In this document: positions 35,201-47,200 of the stretch, one piece after another
How the letters are laid out: each line of letters opens with the position of its first letter
Position numbering within the stretch: position 1 is the stretch's first letter
Translations under genes and position numbers: made by a program
The notes under the pieces: model-generated
What the model saw: only the letters and a program-made list of their open reading frames with translations
What the model was told of the DNA's origin: nothing
Databases searched by the model: none
Assembly: GCA_902729315.2 (NCBI GenBank)
Contig: LR746277.1
Location: forward strand, 1,989,001-2,053,000
Direction: 5' to 3'
Length of the DNA: 64,000 nucleotides
Origin: Spirodela intermedia
Taxonomy: Eukaryota; Streptophyta; Magnoliopsida; Alismatales; Araceae

Positions 35201-36327
35201 CATCACAGTTCACGAAGAAAAGATAAAATATGTGTCAAGACCTTGGCTTCCATGGCGCTAAATGACAATCAAGAGGGAAGAATTACCACTTGTGTTTCAA
35301 CCAAATTCAGAACCTAACGAGACCCTCATACGAAGATTAAAAGGGGAAAAAAAATATTAAAAAAACAGAGTGACTTCAAATTCATCGACTATAGTCAAGA
35401 AATTACGAGGAGCCCAAATAAAAAAAATGGATTAATAAATTGGACCAGAAAAGTAAATTAATTAGAGAAGATGAATTTACGGCAAGAAATATTGGAAAAA
35501 TAGCTGAATTCAACTAGGTTACTAATCAAAAAATATCCAGCAGAGATAGCCCAATTCCCACAGTACGGAGCAAGTGAAATACTAAATGATCACAGTTGAA
35601 GAATGAACGACATCTCAAAAAGAGCAAGAAGATCAGACTGATCTTAAAACCGGGACTATAAAAAGTCCGATCTCGCCTAGTCGCACTAGCGCCTCGTCGT
35701 AACAAGGTAGCCGTAGGGGAACCTGTGGCTGGATTGAATCCTGAGCGATGGAAATGCCTTCCCCTACTATACTCAACTAAGAACCCGCAAGCAACGGATG
35801 CTTATGTTGAAAGTCGACGCCATTTTCCATTTTCCTTCTTGTTCATCAATCTCCAATCAAGACAAACCGGGCACTACGGTGAGACGTGAAAACACCCGAT
35901 CCCGTTCCGACCTCGATATGTGGAATTGCAGAGGAGGGAAGATCCGAAAACCTTATAGATATGTGAAAGTTGCCTGAAATTCCACTGCGGATGAACGCAA
36001 ACAATTAATGGTAGAAGAGAATTAAAGCCACCAACGAGAGCTTTGGAGGAGATATTAGAGAGAGAACGGAAAGCAAAGAACGAAGAGCACCAGACGGACC
36101 ATAGCACAGAGAAAGCTCGGGGTAAATAAATCCCCTATCTAGCAAAACGTCAGGGAAGATAAGACGAGTATTACGAGATAATGTCGAGATAACTGAGCCA
36201 AAAGAGAAAACTCACGCCAGGGCGGTGGGCTGGTTAAGCAGTAGGCAACATTGGGCAGCTGATCCTTCACAGGGTGCGGGACCAGCTCGTCCACTTTGGG
36301 CGGTGGTGCTGCTCCTCCTCCTGCCAT
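31576..36327 (-). CDS. NAT: Nucleobase-ascorbate transporter (NAT/NCS2 family)
   Basis: Fourteen exons on minus: 36327-36216, 35197-35100, 34977-34801, 34714-34614, 34507-34432, 34271-34212, 34084-33906, 33166-33070, 32984-32898, 32807-32749, 32647-32556, 32217-32140, 32067-31907, 31794-31576. All junctions are GT-AG and the phases give 531 aa, the normal length of plant NAT proteins. The N-terminus (KDQLPNVAYCLTSPPPWPEAILLGFQ) is diagnostic. QMGGGN, GSYTFVVPTISIILAGR, GLYELGFPG, IRIPYPFQWG and FDAGEAFAMM follow. The NAT signature ENAGLLALTR lies at about 350-359. The C-terminus (TRSEEFYSLPF-L--FFP) is also typical. These are multi-pass (about 12-14 helices) membrane carriers for uracil, purines or ascorbate; substrate cannot be assigned from sequence. 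Intron 1 carries a mitochondrial rRNA insert and intron 7 a degenerate minisatellite. Confidence 0.97.
32262..32294. repeat. (CT)n microsatellite in NAT intron 11
   Basis: About 16 CT units (GA in the transcript sense), about 45 bases upstream of the exon 12 acceptor (exon 12 begins at 32217). Confidence 0.9.
33333..33905. repeat. Degenerate 90-bp minisatellite in NAT intron 7
   Basis: Units marked by GATTCTGGGCTAGAAT-like starts occur at 33333, 33423, 33511, 33603, 33694, 33788 and, shortened, 33853; spacing is 88-95 bases. Each unit also has a CAATTTTGGA-like middle and a CCAAAACCGGTCAAT-like end. Copies are strongly diverged, so the array is old. It fills most of the 739-base intron on the 5' side (transcript sense) and stops at the exon 7 donor. 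Confidence 0.85.
35694..35928 (+). other. NUMT: mitochondrial rrn18 3' end, spacer and rrn5 5' half
   Basis: Bases 35696-35741 reproduce the 3' end of plant mitochondrial 18S rRNA (GTCGTAACAAGGTAGCCGTA, then AGGGGAACCTG and GGCTGGATTGAATCC). After about 122 bases of spacer, 35864-35926 match the first half of mitochondrial 5S rRNA (AAACCGGGCACTACGG, GTGAAAACACCCGATCC, ATATGTGG). Order and orientation are those of the angiosperm mitochondrial rrn18-rrn5 cluster, so this is a nuclear copy of mitochondrial DNA inserted in intron 1 of the NAT gene. It is antisense to that transcript and truncated at both ends, so no functional rRNA is expected. Identification is from memory of the rRNA sequences. 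Confidence 0.88.
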
Positions 36328-38500
36328 GCTTCGACTCTCAAGAAGGCTCCTTGGTCTCGCCCTCGCCCTCTACTTTCTTGGCCTTCTACCCTGCCCCTCT
36401 CAGCCTTCTTCCTCCCCTCTGAGTAATTATGGCGGGCACCCAAAAGGAGAGCAGGGGAGGGAGAAATGCGGGCGGAAAAACCCAGATGTACGAGCTCTCA
36501 AGAGGACGAGAATGGCTGCAGGCGGGAAAGGCGAGACCGAAGAAAGGGAGCAGAAGCCTCACGAAAACCCAGATGGCCGCTCGGATCGGGGAGCAGAGGG
36601 GTGTGAGGGAGAGAACGTCCAGGAACGCGGGATCTCCAGATGAGCGAGCACTTCCTGAGAGCTCCCACCACAACCACCGACTTGAGTAGACGGAACTGTG
36701 TGAGAAGTAAATAAAAGGAGTTTCGAGGTCAAAGTAAGGAAAAAAAAAAAGCCCCCCCCCCCCACACCCCTTCTTCCTCTTCTCCCTCCCCACCCACACC
36801 CACAGAGGAATCTGCAGCTTCCGCCACCGCTCCTCCACCCCCTCGGCCTTTTCTCGGGGTTATTTTTTGCCCAGAAAGCTGTCTTTTCGGATGGGTTTTC
36901 TGGGGGGGGTAGTAGCTTGCGGACAAAGGAAAGGAAAAGGATATCTGCCCCGCCCCCCGCCCTGTCAGTCGCCACCTTCTCACTTACTCCTGCCGACGGA
37001 GTGATAGAAGAGTTACTGCTCTCTCTCTCTCTCTCTCTTCTTATCCTCCCCATCTTCCGCATTTCGGAAAATCAATTCGCCCGGGTGGGGGGACGAACGC
37101 TGCTGCCGCCGCCGACGGGGAACCTCCACGCTCTTCTTCCTCCTCTGCGGCTGCCATGCATTGATCTCGAAAGAACACACGAAGAAAGAAAGAAATCAAT
37201 CAACAGAGGTCAAAATGGGGAGAGCCCACCGACAAGCCGCCTCCTCGCATCATTCCACCGCAGCTGCGCCGTCGTTTTCCTATGCACACCCACCACCTGC
37301 TTTGACTAGGAAGAGGATCATTTCCAAATAAACAACTTATAATGAACATCTTCGCTTACACGTGTCCCCTGTCTAGATCTCCTGTCCGCCTCTGGTTCAC
37401 TCTCTGTGTACGTCGAGGTCTCACCTCCCGGCAGCAGTTTTGAAAAGAACCCAGGACCCTTTCTTCAGTGCATCTCAAATTTCGCTCCAGGTTACTCCAA
37501 CTTGGAAGCAATTCAAATGGGAGCTTCGATGCATGGATTAGCATTGAAGATGGGGGGTGGGTGGGGACGGGATTTTAAACCCACATGGTGCGGAGATGTG
37601 AGTCTGAAATTTCAAACATTTTCGCATCGAGTTATTAAAATTAAAAAATACCGAATAATACTGTGAAAATAATCTGCCCAGACGACAAATATGGGATGGG
37701 CGGCGGGTCAGCCTCACTCTCCCTCGTTATCATTCTCACCCAACTGTGCTCTCCTGCTGTCGTCTTCTTCTTCTTTAAGAGGGGGGATGGGACATCCCGT
37801 CAACTCAATTCTCGCTCTCTCGCTCTCTCGCTCTCTCGCTCTCTCGCTCTCTCTCTCTCTCTCTCTAGATAAATGAATAAATCTAGCGTATCGCCAAATC
37901 TAATCACAGGGGGCCATACAAAGAGAGCCATCTCAGACATTATACAAATGCGTAAAACATATGATACGACGTATTTCTAAAATTCAGTCGATCGGGTTCT
38001 TGGGGGTGCCCGCGAATTTTCCCGGCGGACTGGTTCTCGTCTCGCTCCGTCCAGGGTCTTTCTCACAGAACCAGACATTTTAGAGGAGACTGAGGAATCC
38101 AGCGAGCTCCAGCTACGTATACCCAGATCCACACGCCTCTACGCTATCTCTTCACTAGCTGATGGCAAGGGCCCCTCCCTCTCTCTCTCTCCCTACGCTC
38201 AATGATAACCACATGGTCAAAGATGTCATGTTACCAAAAAAATAAAATAAAAAGTACATTTGTGTAAAAAAAAACGTGTGAATACGTTTTCCTCTCCGCT
38301 GTTAATTTGATGCTCTCCGAAAGAATCCTTCTTTTTTTTTTTTTTTTACCACATTTCTCGCTCGGCTTCGCCATCGAGCAATCATACAAAATTATGTAAG
38401 ATTTTTGCCAAAAAAAATAAAAAATCCTCTAGTATCATTCACTACATTTGGAGTACCCATCCTGATCAATGAAGGTGACTTCGACCCATCAACAGCTTTG
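36328..38500. other. Upstream region of the transporter gene
   Basis: Leader and promoter of the minus-strand NAT gene should lie at 36328-37100. This part contains poly-A/poly-C (36739-36762) and CT repeats (37021-37038). A (GCTCTCTC)n tract follows at 37811-37867 and a T-run at about 38332-38347. No gene is visible. Confidence 0.4.
37811..37867 (+). repeat. (CGCTCTCT)n microsatellite passing into (CT)n
   Basis: Five regular 8-base units are followed by a pure CT tail. Confidence 0.85.
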
Positions 38501-38625
38501 ACACACCTATAAATAGTAGAGTTTTAGATAAAATATCACAGCGAGAACGGGCCTAATGGACGGGCCTCTGCACTTATTGAGGCCTGGGCTCTAAAACACA
38601 TGGTCTCCGCTGGACTCTATGAAGT

Positions 38626-38628
<3 letters not shown>

Positions 38629-38670
<42 letters not shown>
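38629..38670 (+). repeat. (GA)n microsatellite
   Basis: About 21 uninterrupted GA units in intergenic DNA. Confidence 0.9.
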
Positions 38671-38673
<3 letters not shown>

Positions 38674-41600
38674 GCCTTGGCGATGTGGGAGAGAACATGG
38701 GCGTGGGATGATCACATGCTAAGAAAGACGGGCTCTGAGATGTGGACCTGATGAAGACCAGGCTGGCCCATGGTCCCACCACATAGGCCCATAAAGAGTC
38801 ATGATGTCAGGATTGACACTTTGGGTGTAGTAAAGTCCAATCTCAAATTTCCAGGGGCGAATGAGTAACTTCGTCTCTTACTTGCGGATTGGAACGGATG
38901 GTTTTTCCAGAAGGTACGTTTATTATGGCCTTACTAGCAAATAGGCCCGGTCCAACTGATCAAAACCGTGCCCAAAATAGAGCAGGATGAGCCCGGATGA
39001 TCAACAGGCCGAGCCCTCCGATTTAACAAAAAAAAAAGGCCCAGTTGGGCTTCTATCCTGGGCAGGGTTTAGGATTCTACTGACACCCCTGATGCAAGTT
39101 CAAGTTTATATGCAGAATTGTGGATGGCTGATGGCTCAAGATAGGCCCCCCCAAGCATCCATCCTCCTTCCCCTTTTGACGGCAACCCCTTTGACTGGGC
39201 AAGCCAAAGCTCTAATCTTTAAGCTTATTATCTGAAGATCTCCCTAAATGTATGTAGTTTAGGGAAGAACTAGACTCCTGAGGGTCAAACCTAAAAGGAT
39301 TGGCTAGTTTGACTTCTTTTTTCCCACCTAGGTTTCGTCCCTAAAGTCATCTTAGAGGTGAAAATACACCTAAGTTTCTGCCTTCTCTCCCCACCGAACC
39401 TCACCCTCCTCGTTGACCATCATCTCCAACCAACCAAGTGAGCGTATTGTGTGCTGCAGCATGCTTCTGGACTTCACACCTCCTGATCATTGGTGACCTG
39501 CACCCAAAACCACTTATCCTCAGTGAGAAGCGTGAGGAGATATTTGGGAACGTGATTGAATCAATTGATTGCATGGGATGACATGACCTGTTCATCCAAT
39601 TCGGGGGAAGTCTCATGGGAGTTCGAGCTCATGGGTTTTACCCGTCATGAGTGAGTGGTTTTTCCCACATATTAAAGCCAAAATGTTCATAATATAAATG
39701 TTTTAGAAAAGAGATATCTTGCGGGAAAAACCATAAAAAAAATTCACAGGCATAATATACTCGGAAAAATTATCTACACGATGAAACTCATTTATGATAC
39801 TGTTAAGGGTATGATGACCAGCGTCTTAAGGAGTGTGTCAGTTTAGAACTTCTCAAGGCTTCACTTTCACATGAATTTCTATATCTTTTTAACAGATGAT
39901 ATCACATTTTTCAGATGCGTTTTATTCATTTAGAAAGTTGCAATATGATTATTATTCCTGTATTATCCCTGCTTATAAAATATTTAAATAATTTTGAGAT
40001 TGATGTTATCCAAGCATTAGTGAGCATTTCAAGTAGTCAACCACCACGTTTATAAACCAGTTTTCTATTCAATGAGATCAGCATGATAATCAGCCTATTA
40101 AAAAAATTCTCCTCTTGCAGCCACTTAATTAGCATATATAGCTGATGAGCACATTTAAAAACTATATGCTTCATATTAAAATTATTCCCATTGAAAACAA
40201 TCATAAAATTATACACTGCATTTTTCCAGAAGATTACTGGGAAAACTACACATCCTTGCTAATTTAATGTTAGTATACGTGCTGCTTTTCATGTATTAAT
40301 TATTTATCTTCATCTTGCATCAAATAATGAATTTTCATTAAAAAAACCTAAAACATGAAACATGTTTTCTCACGTTTAACTAAAAATAACAGAAACTTTA
40401 AAAGAATAAGCAGCGAGAATGTCTAATCTTAAATCTCATATGTCAACCTTCTGAATAAGCACGCAAAAACATCTGAATAGTGTGCTTTGAATACGTCTCT
40501 TAGCTTATAAGTGATTTTATTACATTGCCGATATAAACATTGAAAATCACAAGTAAAAATATGTAGAGAAAGAAAAAATTATTCCATCTGAAAAACAGAA
40601 GCCATCTGGAATACCTCCAAACAGTGTATTTGAGTTTTAAAGGGCCTATGTTACACTGACTCGCCATTCGAAAGTACATAATGCTACCACAACGTATGGA
40701 GTCAATACTGGAATAAAAGAAATCAAATGATCAACTAAAACATGAATTGAAACACAATAAAATATACAAAATTTTCCCCGCCATAAAAAGTCAGTTGCTC
40801 CGTTTCTGGATTTCCATCAAACGTTTTGCTATGTTATGCTTTGAAAGGGTAAATTGATTGGTTTTGTTGGTCTCTAACTGGAAGACTGGATAAAATTAAG
40901 GGGTAAGGACGAAAGGCATCTTGATGATGGTAAGTTGAGGTATATGGGAAGAGGTTCCGTGTTCTTTTTCTTTTATATTAAAACGATAAATCAATATTAA
41001 TGCAATCTGAAAATTATATGCATAAACTACCGTTGTTGTTGATAAGAATCTCTTCAGCCAAGATTTACCTTCACGATGCCTCTCGTGCAAGATTTAATCA
41101 AATATAAGCCATTAAAATAAATTTTAAAACACGATATTCACCTTTCAAACATGAGAGCATGAATAAATAAAGTATTTAAAAAATAAATAATCAAGAGAAG
41201 TAAGCCAATTGCCTTAAAATGTGCGTTTTGGGAGTCTATTCTTTCATGAAACTAATAAAGATGCTCTCGTTCTTTGATAGAGTAATATTAATTAAACGAG
41301 AGCAATAATGTAAGTGGTGGCAGTATCAGTATCAATTAGTGACGGGTGGAATTTAGATATTGTCGTTGGCAAATGCCAATGATAATGATCCAAGGAGGTC
41401 GCTGAAGTTCCTCTTCATGTACCATTTGATTCAGGAATCCTTCAGGTTCCTGTCACTTATGACCCTCGTTCATTTCTCATCGGAATGAAAACAAAGTGCT
41501 CTCATCATCCAAACTTAAATCTGTGGAAGCTATTCTCACAGGAGGAAGGGTTTTTATCGGTGAGGGTTCCACCGAGATGAATTCCTAGCTTTCAACTTGT

Positions 41601-42541
41601 CATCCTGCAATCTAGCTATCCTCATGGGTTTCGTTTAGTCCAGTGAAATTGTAATATCAACTCCGTCAATGAGAAATCTACTTGTAAAGACATGACATGC
41701 TCTGCTAGAGCGCACTGATACCACACAGCCTCAAGCTTCTATCATATACTCTCCTTCGCTATCAACTTCTGTACAGATCCACTTCGATAACTTCTTAACA
41801 AGCCACGAAGGCACTGGTATATATCAGAGATTGAGGCAGACCACCAAAGATTAAAAAAAGAGTGAAGGAAAGGTAGCAGCAGCGGCACAACTGAGAAGAA
41901 GACTGAGAAATCACATAAGTAAGAACGGATAGGGGCAAGATCGAAAGAAAAGAGGTGAACAACAAGCAACCTAACTGAGAATGAGGACACTCTGCTTTGG
42001 TCGAAAGGACGCCCTGAAGAAGACCCGGCCGTGACGAAGGAGACGAGATATTCCCATCTGACATCCTCCTGGAACAGAAAACGACCGACAAGAGCCGCCG
42101 GTAATTTTCAGACATCGACGTACATCCATAAACAGCCAACTAGGAGCGCGAGAATCGGGCAAAAGGGATATCTGGAGGGAAAATCTTCTCGATTCCTCTC
42201 TGGTCACCGGAGCAAGCGGCCAGGAACACGGGCCAGCGGAGGGCCGCGCCTGCCACCGGACAGAACGACCCGGAACTACGGCGAGAGGGGAGATAGATAA
42301 AACCTCAAAAACCCCCACCGGTTGCCGGAGGGTGCGCCAGAGAACAAGGGGAAGCCAAGGGACGGAGCTTCTGGTCTGGTTCCTCCCCTGATTCCGGAAC
42401 CAGCGTCAGAGCTCAAAGGAGAGCAGAGGGAGAGCACGGGAAAGACGGGATCCCCGCTGTGACGACCGCCCTGTTTGAACCGTTGATAACGCCTACCCGG
42501 CCATATCCCGTTCAACCGAATAAATTTGAAACGGTCTTTTT

Positions 42542-42542
<1 letters not shown>

Positions 42543-42584
<42 letters not shown>
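42543..42584 (+). repeat. (CTGT)n-(CT)n compound microsatellite
   Basis: About six CTGT units pass into eight CT units. Confidence 0.85.
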
Positions 42585-43452
42585 AAATATATAGGTTAAG
42601 GATACCTACGTTGACCTTGTAATAATGACCATGATTTCCGGTCAACCTCTCCAAAACTTTGGTCTCAGAAAAATTGACCCATTGAGGGTCATAAAAGTAT
42701 GAAAATATTAAGATAGAGGGGAAAAATCACTCAATATAAACTAAAATTTGACTATAAAATAAAATTGATAACACATTTTTCACATTGGAAATTAATCTAC
42801 TACTTAAATGTCTTTAACACATTTTTGTCCACATAAATGTATTTTTTTTTTATTAGACTCATAAACGATCGGTATGACTTTACTTTCATATCTATACCAT
42901 CAACATTACCATTTATTTCTCATTACAGGTTCAACAATCCCTAACAAATATTTTTCATTATCCACATAAATTAAGGTATATTTTACAAAAAATGGTGTTT
43001 TGTAATTAATAATTCTCCGATATTTCTTACTAAAGCAATTAAAAAAAACAAGAAATTTCATCATTATCATTTTGCATATCATAGCGCGCTTGGTCATGGA
43101 TGTAAAAAACATTATCTTCGAAAATTAGAAAATAAGCATATTTTTTGACGTTTTGCGTTGCTGTTTATTTGGCAGAAATAGACGTTGAAACTTTTTAAAG
43201 ATCCACTCTTGAGAAAAGCAAGAATGATCAACGATGGTCATTTGCTCAATCATATAGGGGTCAACTCCCAAACCTTACTAGGTCAAGTGGGACAATATTA
43301 TGTTTTTAAATTTGAAAAATATGACGCAATAAAATGTTTTTTAATTTTAAATAATAATTTGTGCTTACGTAGTGTTTTTAAGCTTAATAGAATATTCCGG
43401 CATCTCATAGTCTTGTTTTATATTTTATATAATATTTGGTTTTGTTATGGTA

Positions 43453-43618
43453 CATTTTCTGATAATTTCGTCGCCGCTTTAACGTTGTCATGTGAAAGGG
43501 GGGGTCTCCATGGGTCCCACCATGGAGATCCGGTTTTCCATTTTCTGATAATTTCGTCGCCGCTTTAACGTTGTCATGTGAAAGGGGGGTCTCCATGGGC
43601 CCCACCATGGAGATCCGA
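43453..43618. repeat. 86-bp tandem duplication upstream of the SUO-like gene
   Basis: Copy 1 starts at 43453 and copy 2 at 43539; they differ by only one or two bases and by one G in a G-run. Each contains an inverted repeat (TCTCCATGG...CCATGGAGA) that could form a 9-bp stem. It lies about 75 bases before a long CT microsatellite and 0.6 kb before the start codon. Confidence 0.9.
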
Positions 43619-43693
43619 AGTCCACCCCTGCCCGGCTTGCCCGGGCTGCCCGGGCGTCCATCGCCAAAGTACGCCGTTTTGTTTGCGGTCCGT

Positions 43694-43696
<3 letters not shown>

Positions 43697-43748
<52 letters not shown>
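43697..43748 (+). repeat. (CT)n microsatellite in the SUO-like leader or promoter
   Basis: About 26 CT units, the longest simple repeat in the window, probably near the transcription start of the SUO-like gene. Confidence 0.9.
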
Positions 43749-43751
<3 letters not shown>

Positions 43752-44228
43752 CTTCCCACCCCATTCATTTCCATCTCCCCGCTCCTCGGTCGGTCGCTCA
43801 GAGATCGTGAGAAGGCGGGCCGTGAATCAACCCGGAATCCTTCGATTCCGCCTCGGGAAATCGGTATCGGTGCCCCTGTGGTCGACGAATTCTCCTGTGC
43901 ATCTCGTCACAGACTGTTCGGCTTCTCGCTTGATCTAGATTGGAGGTTTTGTGGAGGAATACGCTGCGAGGTAGATTCGCTGTTGCAGCACTCCGTCGAT
44001 CCTGGCAGGTGAGGAAATGACGGCGCTGTCTTTGCCGCCGGCGGGATCCCTGGATAAGGGTTCGCCACGATGCGCCCCTTTCTGATGGTTGGAGATCTAG
44101 GGCTTTCGGGGGAGTGAGATTGGGACAGAGCCGTTCTAGGTTTTGGCCCGAATTGAGTCCGTGGTGGGATTGATGGTTCAGGCAGGGGAAACTGACGGAA
44201 CCTGGAAGATTGGGGATGATGCAAGGGT

Positions 44229-47200
44229 ATGCATGGGCGGGAAGGTGAGGAGTGGAAACGTCAGCGGCACATGTGGCCAGTCCATTCTCCTGCTAAAGTA
44301 CCGACCACAGCACTAGCGGCACCACCTCATCCGGTCTCTCCTCCATTCTCAACAACGGTCAAGCCTGACAAGATCGGGCATCGTTACTTCCTGAAGGTGC
44401 CTCCATTTTTCAGATTCACCGCCTGCCCTCTCCTTCCGTCTTCCTTGCTTATAGGTCAACTTGAACATGGCAGAGATGATTCTGTATCATCTTGGGGAAG
44501 AGATGGGTATTTTTTATTTGGTAATCTGTGCTTGGCGTCAAGATGGCCTTTAGAAATTTGGTTTCTTGATACCCTGGTCAATCCTATAATTCAAAGGTAA
44601 GATGATTTTCAGTGATCATTACCATAATCAGCTTCTAAGGGGGTTTATCGACTGAATACGATGGCCAACATTTGTGAAGGTGCAACGTTGTGTCATCAAA
44701 TGTAATGAAGTATTTGAATATTTTCGGATCTGTATCACTTTTCGTGGGTTGCAAAGGTTACAAGGCTTTGGTGTTTGTGTTGCCATCCAATTATGTGGGT
44801 GCATGGCTTTTGAAGTCTATGCACCCCCAATAGATCGGTAAATTTACCATATAGTTTTTGGCCTTTGATGTAGAAGAAAGGCTGTGGAGTAGGTGACGCG
44901 AAAGAAAAGTTCTTATTGTTTAAACATATATTATAGTGTTCATCCTGACTGTCTCAGTGCGTTGCCGCATCTTCTCAACATCTTAGTCTGGAGCGAGAGA
45001 CAATGGAATTGTCTTGTACATCAGTTTTGGGCACGTGGATAAAAAAAATGGTCATACATCACCATAGAAGGTGACAAAGTAACTTTGGGTAGTTTGGGTA
45101 ATGTTGTGGGTTGTAAATCAATGTGATTATGGGAAAAGAAGTTTTCTCATTTTCTTTTAAGCTCTTCAGTAATTATTGTTGGGTTACGTTAAAGAATATC
45201 TTATTACATTAAAATGAAGATTTAATGTACACTTTTCCATGTTGACTGTGTTGATTATAGTTGTCGAATTGCCTCTCAGGCAGTGGGTTACCGTAAAGGA
45301 CTAATGTTATTGTGCCTCGGCAAGTTTGTGAAAACGTAGCTCTAATCGGTTGCATTGTTTGTCGCGTGGGTTTCCCTGTTGGGTGCTTTGTTTCTTGGTG
45401 TCAATCACTAACTTCTTGCTGCTAATAAGTCTGTGAAAGATGTTAGTTTCAAAGGGTCTTATGGACAAGAAGAAGAAGATGATTAACTTTATCCAAAGTG
45501 GGTTAGTGGAAAATTTATGAGATGATATGTGTGCTAAGTATTTGTCAATTGCTTAGATCAAATTAATTGATTTCCACGCATCATAATTTTCATTTTGATA
45601 CAGTCCATGTTTGTGACCTAAGAATGAAATATACTTAACTGGATACTAATCTGTTGTATGACAGAATGTCTGTAAGAGATATAATCACTTTTATGCCATA
45701 TATTCTGTCTTCTTTCCAGAGAAGAAATCAAGGGAAAAAAATATTTGATTAAGTCAGACAAACCTTATGCACGAAAGTTTTAGAAGTAACATCGGTTTAA
45801 GTTACATCAAAGAATCGTATTTTATGGAGCTGTAATTTGTGCTTTCTAGTGAAGTTTTACATTTCTAGTGAAACACTGGCAGTTTTGCATGTGAAAGGTC
45901 GTTTTTAATTTCAATCATCGCCTTGGTTGCTCTGTACTTGTCTTAAATGTAGTTGCCTCTTCTAGTTGTAGAGCGATTCATAAGATTTCCATCTGTACGC
46001 GAAACATTACTTCAGCTAAATCGTAAACCCATCCTTGAGAGGTTCCGTTTGTTTCCAAACCATGGGACAAGTGCATATGGTTTACTTGGAAGGAAAAAAA
46101 AGGGATTTACCAACTAATAAAATGGTTATTAGTTGATAAGTACCCCGTGAAAGAGTGGACTAGGAAGAACAATCATGTAAAGTCATGTAACTGTCATTTT
46201 TTCTAGGCCTAATAATGGTGCAATTTATTCTCGCCTTGAATCAGCCATATGCCGTTCTCTGACAAAAAATTTCTGTAGGTAAGGCTCATTTTTCAACCAA
46301 AGAAATTGTATGGTTGAGCGTTGTGGAGTTAAATGATGTTGTTCCAGGACTTTTGGGAGTGCAGCTTGAGTAGCTCAGAATTCGCATTCATCCAAAGAAG
46401 TCCTGTAGTTTAGGTTAATTAAGCAATTAATCTTCCACGGTTCAAAGGTAGTAGACCACACTTCATTTTGCTCTGCACTAATACTCTTCTGTTTTCTCCA
46501 CGATTTTGAGTTTTTTTTTTTATATTCACATGTTAGTTTTGCTCCTTCTGCCTTGTGGCAGGATAGTTCCTTACATAAACTCCATGGGGTTGCAGGACGG
46601 GCGTAAATTCCATGTTGGTGATTGTGCACTCTTCCAGGCTGGAAATTCCCCCCCTTTCATTGGAATTATCTGTTGGTTCACTCCAGGCAGTGCTGATTAT
46701 CCACAATTAGGTGTTAATTGGCTGTACAGGCCTTCTGATGTAAAGCTTGCAAAAGGGATTTTGGTTGAAGCTGCACCAAACGAAGTCTTCTACTCGTTTC
46801 ACAAGGATGAAATATCTGCTGCATCACTCCTTCATCCATGCAAAGTTGCATTTCTTTGTAAAGGTGTTGAGCTGCCCTCAGGGATTTCTTCATTTGTTTG
46901 CTGGCGAGTATATGACACCACAAACAAGTGTTTATGGTGGTTAACTGATAAGGATTATGTTGATGTAAGTTGCTCACCATGCGCAAATTCGTCTCTGGAG
47001 GTCCTTTCCTCAGACATCAGATAACTTAGCCAAGCCATCTTTTGCAGGAACGGCAGGAGGAAGTAAATCGGCTATTGGACAGAACCCGACAAGAGATGCA
47101 TGCAGCATTGCAATCAGGAGGACGTTCTTCAAAGCAATTGAGTGGTCATTTATCAGCGCAGCAGCTGAAGCCCTCATCTGACAGTGGGCTGAACAGTAGC

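Larger units (their letters stand above)
38501..43440. other. Long AT-rich intergenic region with possible retroelement remnants
   Basis: Holds (GA)n at 38629-38670, AT-rich DNA (39650-41350), a minus-strand primer-binding-site-like TGGTATCAGTGC at 41723-41712, a GC-rich island (42000-42480) and a TGTGACGACCGCCC motif at about 42459 that resembles the start of many Ty3/gypsy LTRs. No gag, protease, integrase or reverse-transcriptase sequence is recognisable, so this can only be called a possible LTR remnant. No cellular gene is supportable. Confidence 0.35.

Noticed and set aside
41795-42318. Overlapping minus-strand frames of 114-115 codons in the GC-rich island
   Set aside because: No recognised domain and no supporting splice structure; the region has features of an LTR remnant or untranslated sequence.
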